Shown in pieces: positions 41,422 to 48,919 of a stretch of DNA of 62,631 bases. This DNA comes from an uncultured Oscillospiraceae bacterium (GTDB taxonomy: Bacteria > Bacillota > Clostridia > Oscillospirales > Acutalibacteraceae). The position numbers and the translations under genes are program-made. The first letter of the stretch is position 1; every line of letters starts with the position of its first letter. The stretch is taken from NCBI GenBank assembly GCA_900543555.1, contig UQRL01000007.1:1-62631 (forward strand), read 5' to 3'. The notes under the pieces are model-generated. The model had not been told where the DNA came from. It searched no databases and saw only the letters and a program-made list of their open reading frames with translations.

Positions 41422-41460
41422 AGAACGCCCCCTTCAGAGCTCTCTGAAGGGGGCGTTCTT
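41422..41460 (+). terminator. Bidirectional terminator between yjdF and the C45 gene
   Basis: AGAACGCCCCCTTCAGAG pairs with CTCTGAAGGGGGCGTTCT, a very long stem serving convergent genes on both sides; the T-runs are short. Confidence 0.7.
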
Positions 41461-41475
41461 ATGAAAGATCAGCTT

Positions 41476-42489
41476 TTACCAGCAGAAATGTCCGTCTCTT
41501 GTAAAGGCGCAGCGGGAGGGATTCCCTTCTGCTCGGAAAAGAAGTCCCTGCCCCAGGTCCGCGGCGATGGACCACAAGGTATCCCTTCCTGTGGAGGGGT
41601 CATACTGGCACAGGAACCCGTGTTCCCCGGCGAGAAGCCCTTGGGCTGCTGCTAAGTCCATCTCCCGCGCGGAACAGGATAAAAAGCATTCCATAGTCTC
41701 ATAGCGGCGCTGGGCTTGCCAAGTGTCAATAGCAGGGACATTTTTCTCCCGAAGACTGGGGGCGTGAAACAGGTTGGCGCCGCAGACAAAGGGGCGTTCC
41801 TCCGTGGGGAACCGCGCTTCTATCCCTCCGGCGAAGCACTCCAGCTGGGCGATCTTTCCCGTTCGGTCGGCAATGGTAAAAGTCTGCGCCGAAGCGATGG
41901 GCAGCCTTGCCGACCATTCCAGCGCCTCTTGGACGGTGGTGCACTTCTCCAGGAAAAAGCGAAGCAGCATCCCGGCGTTCATTCCCGGCTGGATAGAGGG
42001 GGGATAAATGGACGCCAGCCCCACAGCCAGCCCCGCTTCGTTGACGCCGTCCTCCATTTGGATGAAGGAGGTGGTGTCCCCCATAAAAGAATAGGAATTG
42101 CTCTCCCTGGGAAACCGGTACAGCATATTGGAGCAGTCCCCCTCCAAGCCGGTGAGAAAATCGCTGTTGCGTCCAAAGAGGATGTGTTCCTCATAGGACA
42201 CCGCAAAGCAGGAACAATGGCAGGCAGGGGGCAGGGCGTACATGCTGAATAAAGCTGCCTGCAGGGATAAAGCAGAGCAACCCTGTCCTAAAGCAATCCC
42301 TTGGATTTCCTCTAAAATTTGCGGGAAATACGCCTGGTAGGCCGGGAGACACCGCTCCGCAAAGGCTGCGCGCTCTTCTGTAAGAGGGAAGGGGATGCGT
42401 TCTAAAATAAATATGCCGCGCTTCGCCAGCAGGGACCCCCAGTGAAACCCCATTTCAAAGTGTGTCCCCTCAAAAGTGATGTGTTGCAT
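41476..42489 (-). CDS. C45-family (acyl-CoA:6-APA acyltransferase-like) Ntn hydrolase
   Basis: 337 residues. The N-terminal 90 residues are helical, followed by HCSCFAVSYEEHILFGRNSDF, where Cys94 aligns with the self-processing nucleophile of C45/Ntn hydrolases. FMGDTTSFIQMEDGVNEAGLAVGLAS continues the fold. Substrates are small amides or peptides; the true one is unknown. There is no signal peptide, so it works in the cytoplasm. It stands alone with its own promoter. Confidence 0.82.
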   Translation of the reverse strand: MQHITFEGTHFEMGFHWGSLLAKRGIFILERIPFPLTEERAAFAERCLPAYQAYFPQILEEIQGIALGQGCSALSLQAALFSMYALPPACHCSCFAVSYEEHILFGRNSDFLTGLEGDCSNMLYRFPRESNSYSFMGDTTSFIQMEDGVNEAGLAVGLASIYPPSIQPGMNAGMLLRFFLEKCTTVQEALEWSARLPIASAQTFTIADRTGKIAQLECFAGGIEARFPTEERPFVCGANLFHAPSLREKNVPAIDTWQAQRRYETMECFLSCSAREMDLAAAQGLLAGEHGFLCQYDPSTGRDTLWSIAADLGQGLLFRAEGNPSRCAFTRDGHFCW

Positions 42490-42541
42490 GGTTTTGCTCT
42501 CCTTTGTATTCTGTTGGAGAACCGCCGGCGACTCTTTTTTT

Positions 42542-42570
42542 AGGGTAACAGAATAAAAATTTTATGTCAA
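42542..42570 (-). promoter_or_regulatory. Promoter of the C45 hydrolase gene
   Basis: On the minus strand TTGACA (42570-42565), 17 bp, TACCCT (42547-42542). The -35 is perfect, the -10 poor. Confidence 0.5.
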
Positions 42571-42606
42571 TCCCCCTTCTTTCTATTCCCGTTCAGTGCG
42601 CGCTTC

Positions 42607-42615
42607 TGCTATAAT
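42607..42615 (+). promoter_or_regulatory. Extended -10 promoter of the lipoprotein gene
   Basis: TGC-TATAAT (42607-42615) is an extended -10 element; no good -35 is present. Confidence 0.55.
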
Positions 42616-42648
42616 AAAGGCACCAACTGCAGAGAGAGGAAATTTGCC

Positions 42649-43239
42649 ATGAAACATCGCTTATTTGCTTTTTTACTATCAGGGCTCTTGCTTGTGAGCC
42701 TTACGGCCTGCGCGGGCGAAGGGAACTCTTCGTCTAAAAGCACCCCGTTGCCTTCTGAAAGCTCACAGCTTTCCTCTGAGCTTCTCAAGGAAGAGGACCC
42801 CACACCACAACCCAGCCCCGCGCCGGCTTCTGCTGGGCCCACTGCCGCGCCTGAGAGCGTTTTTTCCGCGCCAGGGGCAGAGGAAGGGCAGCTGCAAATC
42901 ACTATAAATGGGCAGGTGTTTTTCGCGGAGCTGGAGGACAATGCATCTGCCTCCGCTTTTGCGGAGATGCTTCCCATCTCTTTGATGATGAAAGAGACAG
43001 GGGAGAATACCATGGGCTTTGAGCTTCCTGCATCCCTGCCAGAGGACCCTGTGGAGAATTCCTCTGCGCTGCGGGAGGGGCAGCTCATTTTAGAAGGGGC
43101 CAGTGGTTTACGCCTGGTATACGGGGCTGCTTCTGCAGGCAGTTATACTCCCCTTGCCTTGATCGAGGACCCGAAAGGAATGGAGCAGGCTCTGTCAGAC
43201 GGTGAGGCAGAGGTGAGCTTTCAAATGGGAGGACAGTAA
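42649..43239 (+). CDS. Lipoprotein with cyclophilin-like domain
   Basis: 196 residues. A lipoprotein signal (KHRLFAFLLSGLLLVSLTAC) and a Ser/Pro-rich linker precede a domain starting LQITINGQVFFAELEDNASASAFAEMLPISLMM, which matches the bacterial cyclophilin-like fold often found beside oxidoreductases. ALIEDPKGMEQAL and a final beta strand close it. Its ligand is unknown. The neighbouring aldo/keto reductases may be functionally linked. Confidence 0.75.
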   Translation: MKHRLFAFLLSGLLLVSLTACAGEGNSSSKSTPLPSESSQLSSELLKEEDPTPQPSPAPASAGPTAAPESVFSAPGAEEGQLQITINGQVFFAELEDNASASAFAEMLPISLMMKETGENTMGFELPASLPEDPVENSSALREGQLILEGASGLRLVYGAASAGSYTPLALIEDPKGMEQALSDGEAEVSFQMGGQ

Positions 43240-43257
43240 AAAAACGGCGGTTCTCTC

Positions 43258-43288
43258 TTGACTTACAGTGAACTCTAAGAAATATAAT
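43258..43288 (+). promoter_or_regulatory. MerR-type promoter/operator of the aldo/keto reductase pair
   Basis: TTGACT (43258-43263) and TATAAT (43283-43288) are 19 bp apart, too far for normal sigma-A use. The spacer contains an inverted repeat CTTACAGTGAACTCTAAG (43262-43279). Over-long spacers with such a dyad are typical of MerR-family activators (CueR, SoxR, AdhR), which twist the DNA to allow initiation. The regulator is not in this window. Confidence 0.7.
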
Positions 43289-43323
43289 GGTTCTATACTG
43301 TGAAAGAAAGGGAGCGTTGCAAA

Positions 43324-44457
43324 ATGATTTACCGCGATTTTCAGGATTTGAAGCTCTCCGCCTTGGGAATGGGTGCCATGCGCCTGCCTGTTGTGGACGG
43401 GGATGATGCCCGCATCGACGAGGCGGCTGCCTTTGAAATGGTGGACCTCGCTATGAAAAGCGGCGTCAATTACTATGACACCGCCTGGGGCTATCACAAC
43501 GGAAATTCCGAACTGGTGATGGGAAAAGCCTTGGCCCGTTACCCTCGGGAGAGCTTTTATCTGGCTACCAAGTTTCCTGGCTACGACCTCTCCAACATGC
43601 CTAAGGTGCAGGAGATTTTTGAGAAACAGCTGGAGAAATGCCAGGTGGAATATTTTGACTTCTACCTGTTCCACAATGTTTGCGAAATGAACATTGACGC
43701 CTATCTGGACCCGCAATATGGCATTTACGAGTACCTGTTGGAGCAGAAGAAAAACGGGCGTATCCGCCATCTGGGATTTTCTGCCCATGGGGATTATCAA
43801 GTGATTCAGCGCTTTTTGGATGCCTATGGCAAGGATATGGAATTCTGCCAGCTCCAGCTCAATTATCTGGACTGGGATTTTCAAAACGCCAAGCAGAAAG
43901 TGGAGCTGCTGGATCAGTGGAACATCCCCGTGTGGGTGATGGAGCCCCTGCGAGGCGGCAAGCTGGCTTCCCTGGCTCCAGAAGATGAGGAGAAACTGAA
44001 GGCGCTTCGCCCTGAGGAAGGAATCCCCGCTTGGGCATTCCGCTACCTGCAGAGCCTTCCCAGTGTAAAGGTCATCCTTTCCGGCATGTCCAACCGGCAG
44101 CAGATGGAGGAAAATATTCAGACCTTCGCCGAGGACAAGCCCCTCAATGCGAAAGAGCTGGAGACGATTCATTCCATCGCAGACAGTATGGTGAAAAAGA
44201 TCGTGTTGCCCTGTACAGCCTGCCACTACTGCACAAGCCATTGCCCCCAGGGTTTGGATATTCCCGGCCTGCTGGCGCTGTACAACGAACACTGCTTTAC
44301 ACAGGGAGGTTTTATTGCCCCGATGGCCCTGTCTGCGATTCCTGCGGAGAAGCAGCCCAGCGCCTGTATTGGCTGCCGCAGCTGTGAGGCTGTATGTCCC
44401 CAGGGAATTAAGATCTCCGAGGCTATGGCCGACTTTACGGCCAAGCTGGGCGGCTGA
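43324..44457 (+). CDS. Aldo/keto reductase with ferredoxin-type C-terminus, catalytic
   Basis: 377 residues. The AKR barrel has the full tetrad: Asp52, Tyr57 (YDTAWGYHNG), Lys83 (ATKFPG) and His117 (YLFHNV). The last 100 residues carry two cysteine clusters (CTACHYCTSHCPQG and CIGCRSCEAVCPQG) for 4Fe-4S centres. It likely reduces carbonyls with NAD(P)H or iron-sulfur electrons. GGGAG lies 9 nt before ATG 43324. It leads a two-gene operon with a second family member. Confidence 0.88.
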   Translation: MIYRDFQDLKLSALGMGAMRLPVVDGDDARIDEAAAFEMVDLAMKSGVNYYDTAWGYHNGNSELVMGKALARYPRESFYLATKFPGYDLSNMPKVQEIFEKQLEKCQVEYFDFYLFHNVCEMNIDAYLDPQYGIYEYLLEQKKNGRIRHLGFSAHGDYQVIQRFLDAYGKDMEFCQLQLNYLDWDFQNAKQKVELLDQWNIPVWVMEPLRGGKLASLAPEDEEKLKALRPEEGIPAWAFRYLQSLPSVKVILSGMSNRQQMEENIQTFAEDKPLNAKELETIHSIADSMVKKIVLPCTACHYCTSHCPQGLDIPGLLALYNEHCFTQGGFIAPMALSAIPAEKQPSACIGCRSCEAVCPQGIKISEAMADFTAKLGG

Positions 44458-44471
44458 TGGGAGGCATCTTC

Positions 44472-45569
44472 ATGGAATACCGCAAACTTCCCCATGGGGG
44501 AGCGCAGATCAGCGTCATTGGCTTGGGGAACAGCTCTCTTTCCGCCGAAGTGGGGGAGAAGGAAATCCAGGCCACCGTGGAGATGGCCTTGGAAAGCGGT
44601 GTAAACTACTTTGACATGGCCGCCGGGGACTCTGCCCCCTTTATGGCCTATGGCAGGGCCCTCTCCGGCTGCCGGGATAAGGCCTACCTTCAGGTGCATT
44701 TCGGTGCGGACTATCACACCGGCAAATACGGCTGGACCCAGGATCTCGAAGAGATCAAGCGTTCTATCGACTGGCAGTTGAAAGCCCTTCGGACGGATTA
44801 CATCGACTTTGGCTTCATCCACTGTGTGGACGAGCTGGCCGATTTGGAAACAGCGGTTACAGGCGGCGCATTGGAGTACATCCAGGCCCTTAAGGCACAG
44901 GGAGCGGTACGCCACATTGGCCTCTCCTCTCACACCCCCGTTGTGGTGGAGAAGGCCCTGGACCTGGGGCTGATCGACATGGTGATGTTCAGCATCAACC
45001 CGGCCTATGATTACCGCCACGGGGAATATGCCTATGGTCAGGTGGATGAGCGCCAGGCCCTGTACCGCCGGTGCGAGGCCGAGGGTGTAGGGATTTCTGT
45101 GATGAAAGCCTTCAGCGGCGGGCAGCTTTTAAAGAAGGAAACTTCTCCCTTCCACCAAGCGTTGACAGAGTACCAGTGCATCCAATACGCGTTGGATAAA
45201 CCCGGCGTTTTGACGGTGCTGCCCGGTGTGCGGGACCGCAAGGATTTAAAGCGTATCTTGGGCTTCCTGCAGGCCACTGCTGAGGAACGGGACTACTCCA
45301 TCTTGGGAAGCTTCGCTCCCCAAGACGCCAGCGGGGTGTGCGTGTACTGCAATCACTGCCAGCCTTGTCCTGCAGGGTTAGACGTGGGTCTTATCAATAA
45401 ATACTATGACCTTGCCCGGGCGGGGGATATTCTGGCCCATGACCATTACAGCAACTTGGAAAAGACCGCCGGCGATTGTGTCTCCTGCGGCCACTGCGAT
45501 TCCCGCTGTCCCTTCCACGTGGCACAGAGCCAGCGCATGGAGGAGATCAGGTCCTACTTTGGAAAGTAA
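44472..45569 (+). CDS. Aldo/keto reductase-like protein with ferredoxin C-terminus, active site degenerate
   Basis: 365 residues from ATG 44472 (GGGAGG 7 nt upstream; ATG 44457 is in frame). The fold follows the AKR pattern, Asp48 and His117 are kept, but the Tyr position is Asp53 (FDMAAGDS) and the Lys position is His76 (LQVHFG). The C-terminus has CVYCNHCQPCPAG and CVSCGHCDSRCPF, so both 4Fe-4S clusters appear intact. It may be a non-catalytic electron-transfer partner of the first enzyme (inference). Confidence 0.8.
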   Translation: MEYRKLPHGGAQISVIGLGNSSLSAEVGEKEIQATVEMALESGVNYFDMAAGDSAPFMAYGRALSGCRDKAYLQVHFGADYHTGKYGWTQDLEEIKRSIDWQLKALRTDYIDFGFIHCVDELADLETAVTGGALEYIQALKAQGAVRHIGLSSHTPVVVEKALDLGLIDMVMFSINPAYDYRHGEYAYGQVDERQALYRRCEAEGVGISVMKAFSGGQLLKKETSPFHQALTEYQCIQYALDKPGVLTVLPGVRDRKDLKRILGFLQATAEERDYSILGSFAPQDASGVCVYCNHCQPCPAGLDVGLINKYYDLARAGDILAHDHYSNLEKTAGDCVSCGHCDSRCPFHVAQSQRMEEIRSYFGK

Positions 45570-45595
45570 AAAGCGAAAATATGGGGGTAATTGAA

Positions 45596-45627
45596 ACAGA
45601 CGGCCTTTGCGGCCGTCTGTTTTTTTG
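45596..45627 (+). terminator. Intrinsic terminator after the reductase pair
   Basis: ACAGACGGCC-tttgc-GGCCGTCTGT plus TTTTTT is an excellent terminator. Confidence 0.92.
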
Positions 45628-45723
45628 ACCTTGAAATAGGGGAGAGGGGTATCTCGAAAGGAGGGGAAACATAGATTTTTTATCACGCCCATGGCAGTGG
45701 TGGGACACTTTTAAAAAGAGGGG

Positions 45724-45782
45724 TTGACAAATACCCCTACTAGGTATTATACTCGTCTTTAGAAGATACCCGGTACGGGTAT
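45724..45782 (+). promoter_or_regulatory. csoR-copA promoter with two CsoR operators
   Basis: TTGACA (45724-45729), 18 bp, TATACT (45748-45753). The spacer holds a CsoR-like dyad ATACCCCTACTAGGTAT (45731-45747) and a second, perfectly symmetric one, ATACCCGGTACGGGTAT, lies at 45766-45782 over the transcript start. CsoR bound there would block RNA polymerase until copper binds it. Confidence 0.85.
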
Positions 45783-45802
45783 TTTAGAGGAGGCAAAACC
45801 GC

Positions 45803-46138
45803 ATGTCAAAGCAAAACCTTTCCCAGGAACAGATTTCCGCAGCGGGAGAATGCTGCCATCATCATAAATCCACACCTCGCAGCGAAAAGGAACTGCGGCT
45901 GCTGCAAAACCGTCTGAAGCGCATGGTCGGTCAATTAAATGGGATCGGCAAAATGCTGGATGACAACCGTTACTGTGGGGATATTCTCATCCAGGTAGCT
46001 GCGGTGGAAAGTGCCCTGCAGTCCTTTGGCTATCTGGTTCTTCAGGACCATTTAGAGACCTGCGTGGTGGAGGAGATCCAAAAGGGGAATACTCAGATTG
46101 TGGATGAAGCGGTGGAGCTTATCAAGAAGCTGAAGTAA
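45803..46138 (+). CDS. csoR: Copper-sensing transcriptional repressor CsoR
   Basis: 111 residues, all helical. The Cu(I) ligands are Cys58 (RYCGD), His83 and Cys87 (DHLETC, H-x3-C), exactly the CsoR set. An N-terminal extension has CCHHH (17-21). It represses its own promoter and copA, releasing DNA when Cu(I) binds. It lies 16 nt before copA. Confidence 0.94.
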   Translation: MSKQNLSQEQISAAGECCHHHKSTPRSEKELRLLQNRLKRMVGQLNGIGKMLDDNRYCGDILIQVAAVESALQSFGYLVLQDHLETCVVEEIQKGNTQIVDEAVELIKKLK

Positions 46139-46154
46139 GGAGGGAAGCTGATTG

Positions 46155-48803
46155 ATGAAAACGGAAAAATATAATGTCACCGGCATGACCTGCGCTGCTT
46201 GCCAAGCCAATGTGACCCGGTGCGTTTCCAAGCTGGAGGGCGTAGCAGATGTAAACGTCAGTTTGCTGGCCAACCAGATGACGGTTTCTTACGACGAAAC
46301 AAAAATTGGCGAGGACGATATCGTCCAGGCCGTGGAAAAAATCGGCTACGGCGCCTCCTCTCTGGAGCGGCAAACAGCCTCTCCAAGCAAGGGCGGTTTC
46401 CGCAGCGAGTGGCAGGCCCGGCAGGACCAGGCCTTGAACGGCCAAAAGCAGATGAAGCGCCGGCTTATTTCGTCCATTGTGTTGCTGGTGCCCTTGATGT
46501 ACATTGCCATGGGCGGCATGATGGGGTTGCCGGTGCCCTGGTTCTTTGTGGGCATGGAAAACTCTTTGGTAAACGCTCTGGCCCAACTGCTTTTGACAAT
46601 CCCCGTGCTGTTTATCAACCGCCACTTTTTCCAGACGGGTTTTAAGGCGCTGTGGCATCGGGCGCCCAACATGGATTCCCTGGTGGCCATTGGCTCGGGG
46701 GCGTCGCTGGTGTACGGACTGTTCGCCATGTTCCGGCTGGCTTATGGGTTCGGCCACGGGGACATGGAGGTGATCCATGAGTATGCCCACGCCCTGTACT
46801 TTGAGTCCTCTGCCATGATCCTCACCCTGGTGACGGTGGGCAAGTATTTGGAGGCGAGATCTAAGTCTAAAACGGGAGACGCTTTGGGCAAGCTGGTGGA
46901 TTTGGCACCCAAAACCGCCGTGGTGCTCCGGGGCGGGGTGGAGCAGACTATCCCCGCGGAGCAGGTGGCGGCCGGGGATATTGTGGTCATCCGCCCCGGC
47001 GAGGGAATCCCGGTGGACGGCGTTGTCACTGAGGGCCACGGCTATGTGGACCAGGCCGCCATCACCGGCGAAAGCATCCCCGTGGAGAAAAATCCAGGCG
47101 ACTCGGTGATTTCCGCTACGATAAACAAAAATGGCACTTTTCAATTTCGAGCTTCCAAGGTGGGAGAGGACACTACGCTCTCCCAGATTATCCGTTTGGT
47201 AGATGAAGCCAGCAACTCCAAGGCGCCCATCGCCCGGCTGGCAGACAAGGTCAGCGGCGTATTTGTGCCGGTGGTCATCGCCATCGCCATAGTGACGGCC
47301 GTTGTGTGGCTCATCGCCGGTATGGGCTTTGAGTTTGCCCTGTCCAACGCTATTTCCGTGCTGGTCATCTCCTGCCCCTGCGCTTTGGGCCTGGCCACGC
47401 CGGTGGCAATTATGGTAGGCACAGGCAAGGCTGCGGAAATGGGAATCTTGATTAAGTCCGCTGAAAGCCTGGAAAACCTCCACAACGTGGACACCATCGT
47501 CCTGGACAAGACCGGCACCATCACCTCGGGCCACCCTGCTGTGACGGATGTCCTCCCGATGGACCGCTCTTTGACGGCGGAGCAATTCCTGGGGGAGGCT
47601 GCCGCTGCCGAGCTGGGCAGCGAACATCCCTTGGCGCAGGCTGTGGTGGAGCGTGCCCGGCAGCTGGGGCTGTCTCTTCCAAAAGCTGAGGCTTTTGAGG
47701 CGGTGGCGGGCCGTGGGATTCATGCCCGGGTGCAAGGCAGAGAGTATCTGGCCGGGAACTTGGCGTTTTTGGAGGAGAATCACCTTCCTGCAACAGCGGA
47801 GGAGCGCAGTGCCGCAAGAGCTGCGGCTGATCAGTTGGCCCGGGAGGGAAAAACGCCTTTGCTGTTCCTTCGGGATGGAAAGCTGTTGGGCGTTATCGCG
47901 GTGGCGGACACCATTCGGGAGACCAGCCGGGCGGCCATCCGGCGGTTCAATGAGATGGGGCTTCGTGTGGTGATGCTCACCGGTGACAACAAAGTCACCG
48001 CAGAGGCCATCCGCAGGGAGCTGGGCATCGAACAGGCTATCTCTGATGTGCTGCCCACCCAGAAGGAAGCCCACATCCGTTCCCTCCAGGAGGAGGGCCA
48101 CAAGGTGGCCATGGTGGGGGATGGCATCAACGACGCCCCCGCTTTGACCAGGGCTGACATCGGCATCGCCATTGGGGCGGGCACGGACATCGCCATTGAG
48201 TCTGCCGACGTGGTGCTGATGAAGGATTCCTTGGATGACGTGGCCGCCGCCATCGAGTTGAGCCGCGCCGTGGTGCGGAACATCCACATGAACCTGTTCT
48301 GGGCCTTCTTCTACAATGTACTGGGCATTCCTCTGGCGGCCGGGGTATTGTACCCCGCCTTCCAGCTGCGGCTCAGCCCCATGATTGGCTCCGCCGCCAT
48401 GAGTTTGAGCTCGGTGTGCGTGGTGACCAATGCCCTGCGCCTGCGGTTCTTCAAGCGTAAAGGCGCGTCACTTGCGGAGAAAAGCGCTCCGGTTTTGGAG
48501 GCTTCTCATATAGAAATAGCCAACCCTGCGGCCCCTGTGGAGGAAGTTTCTCAGGAGCCGGAAAACGAGAAAGGAAGTAGTGAAATGAAAAAAGTATTGA
48601 TTGTAGACGGCATGATGTGCGCCCACTGCCAGGCCCATGTGCAGAAAGCCCTGGCTGCTGTGGAGGGTGTCACCGAGGCTGTGGTGGACCTGGAGAGCAA
48701 AAAGGCCACTGTCACCTTGGCCCAGGATGTGGCGGACCAGGCGTTGATGGACGCTGTCACGGAGGCGGGTTACACCCCTGTCAGCTGCGAAACAGTGGCC
48801 TGA
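46155..48803 (+). CDS. copA: Cu(I)-exporting P1B-type ATPase with N- and C-terminal HMA domains
   Basis: 882 residues. The N-terminal metal-binding domain has GMTCAAC (Cys13 and Cys16). Eight membrane segments include the SCPCALGLATPVA metal motif; DKTGTIT carries the phosphorylated Asp, then HP loop (SEHPLA) and GDGINDAPAL. After the last membrane segment a linker leads to a second HMA domain with GMMCAHC, an unusual place. This part starts at an in-frame ATG (48585) with AAGGAAG 7 nt upstream, so a free CopZ-like chaperone may also be made. AGGAGG precedes ATG 46155. Confidence 0.95.
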   Translation: MKTEKYNVTGMTCAACQANVTRCVSKLEGVADVNVSLLANQMTVSYDETKIGEDDIVQAVEKIGYGASSLERQTASPSKGGFRSEWQARQDQALNGQKQMKRRLISSIVLLVPLMYIAMGGMMGLPVPWFFVGMENSLVNALAQLLLTIPVLFINRHFFQTGFKALWHRAPNMDSLVAIGSGASLVYGLFAMFRLAYGFGHGDMEVIHEYAHALYFESSAMILTLVTVGKYLEARSKSKTGDALGKLVDLAPKTAVVLRGGVEQTIPAEQVAAGDIVVIRPGEGIPVDGVVTEGHGYVDQAAITGESIPVEKNPGDSVISATINKNGTFQFRASKVGEDTTLSQIIRLVDEASNSKAPIARLADKVSGVFVPVVIAIAIVTAVVWLIAGMGFEFALSNAISVLVISCPCALGLATPVAIMVGTGKAAEMGILIKSAESLENLHNVDTIVLDKTGTITSGHPAVTDVLPMDRSLTAEQFLGEAAAAELGSEHPLAQAVVERARQLGLSLPKAEAFEAVAGRGIHARVQGREYLAGNLAFLEENHLPATAEERSAARAAADQLAREGKTPLLFLRDGKLLGVIAVADTIRETSRAAIRRFNEMGLRVVMLTGDNKVTAEAIRRELGIEQAISDVLPTQKEAHIRSLQEEGHKVAMVGDGINDAPALTRADIGIAIGAGTDIAIESADVVLMKDSLDDVAAAIELSRAVVRNIHMNLFWAFFYNVLGIPLAAGVLYPAFQLRLSPMIGSAAMSLSSVCVVTNALRLRFFKRKGASLAEKSAPVLEASHIEIANPAAPVEEVSQEPENEKGSSEMKKVLIVDGMMCAHCQAHVQKALAAVEGVTEAVVDLESKKATVTLAQDVADQALMDAVTEAGYTPVSCETVA
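48571..48587 (+). promoter_or_regulatory. Internal ribosome-binding site and in-frame start in copA
   Basis: AAGGAAG (48571-48577), 7 nt, ATG 48585, in the copA frame. Initiation here gives a 72-residue HMA protein (KKVLIVDGMMCAHC...) like CopZ. Confidence 0.5.
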
Positions 48804-48814
48804 TGGGATAAGCC

Positions 48815-48843
48815 TTGACGCGCCCCAGGAAACACGGTATAAT
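48815..48843 (+). promoter_or_regulatory. Sigma-A promoter of tgt
   Basis: TTGACG (48815-48820), 17 bp, TATAAT (48838-48843). Confidence 0.8.
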
Positions 48844-48860
48844 ACTCCGTGAAAGAACGA

Positions 48861-48889
48861 TGCGGTGCCCTTCCCGGCGCCGCATTTTT
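48861..48889 (+). terminator. Terminator-like hairpin in the tgt leader
   Basis: TGCGGTGCC (48861-48869) and GGCGCCGCA (48876-48884) form a 9-bp stem followed by TTTTT (48885-48889). It lies between the promoter and the tgt start, so it could attenuate tgt. Confidence 0.6.
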
Positions 48890-48919
48890 GTGGAACGATG
48901 AAGCCGAAGGAGTAGATAC

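Noticed and set aside
46122..48287. A 721-codon open frame on the minus strand opposite copA, and similar long antisense frames (for example 26344-27735 and 31243-32832).
   Set aside because: They are mirror frames of high-GC coding sequence. The plus-strand proteins are full-length known families, and the antisense translations show no domains, only His/Gln-rich low complexity.
48844..48919. preQ1 riboswitch before tgt.
   Set aside because: The leader lacks the A-rich tail and the C-rich loop of preQ1-I; only a plain terminator hairpin is visible.
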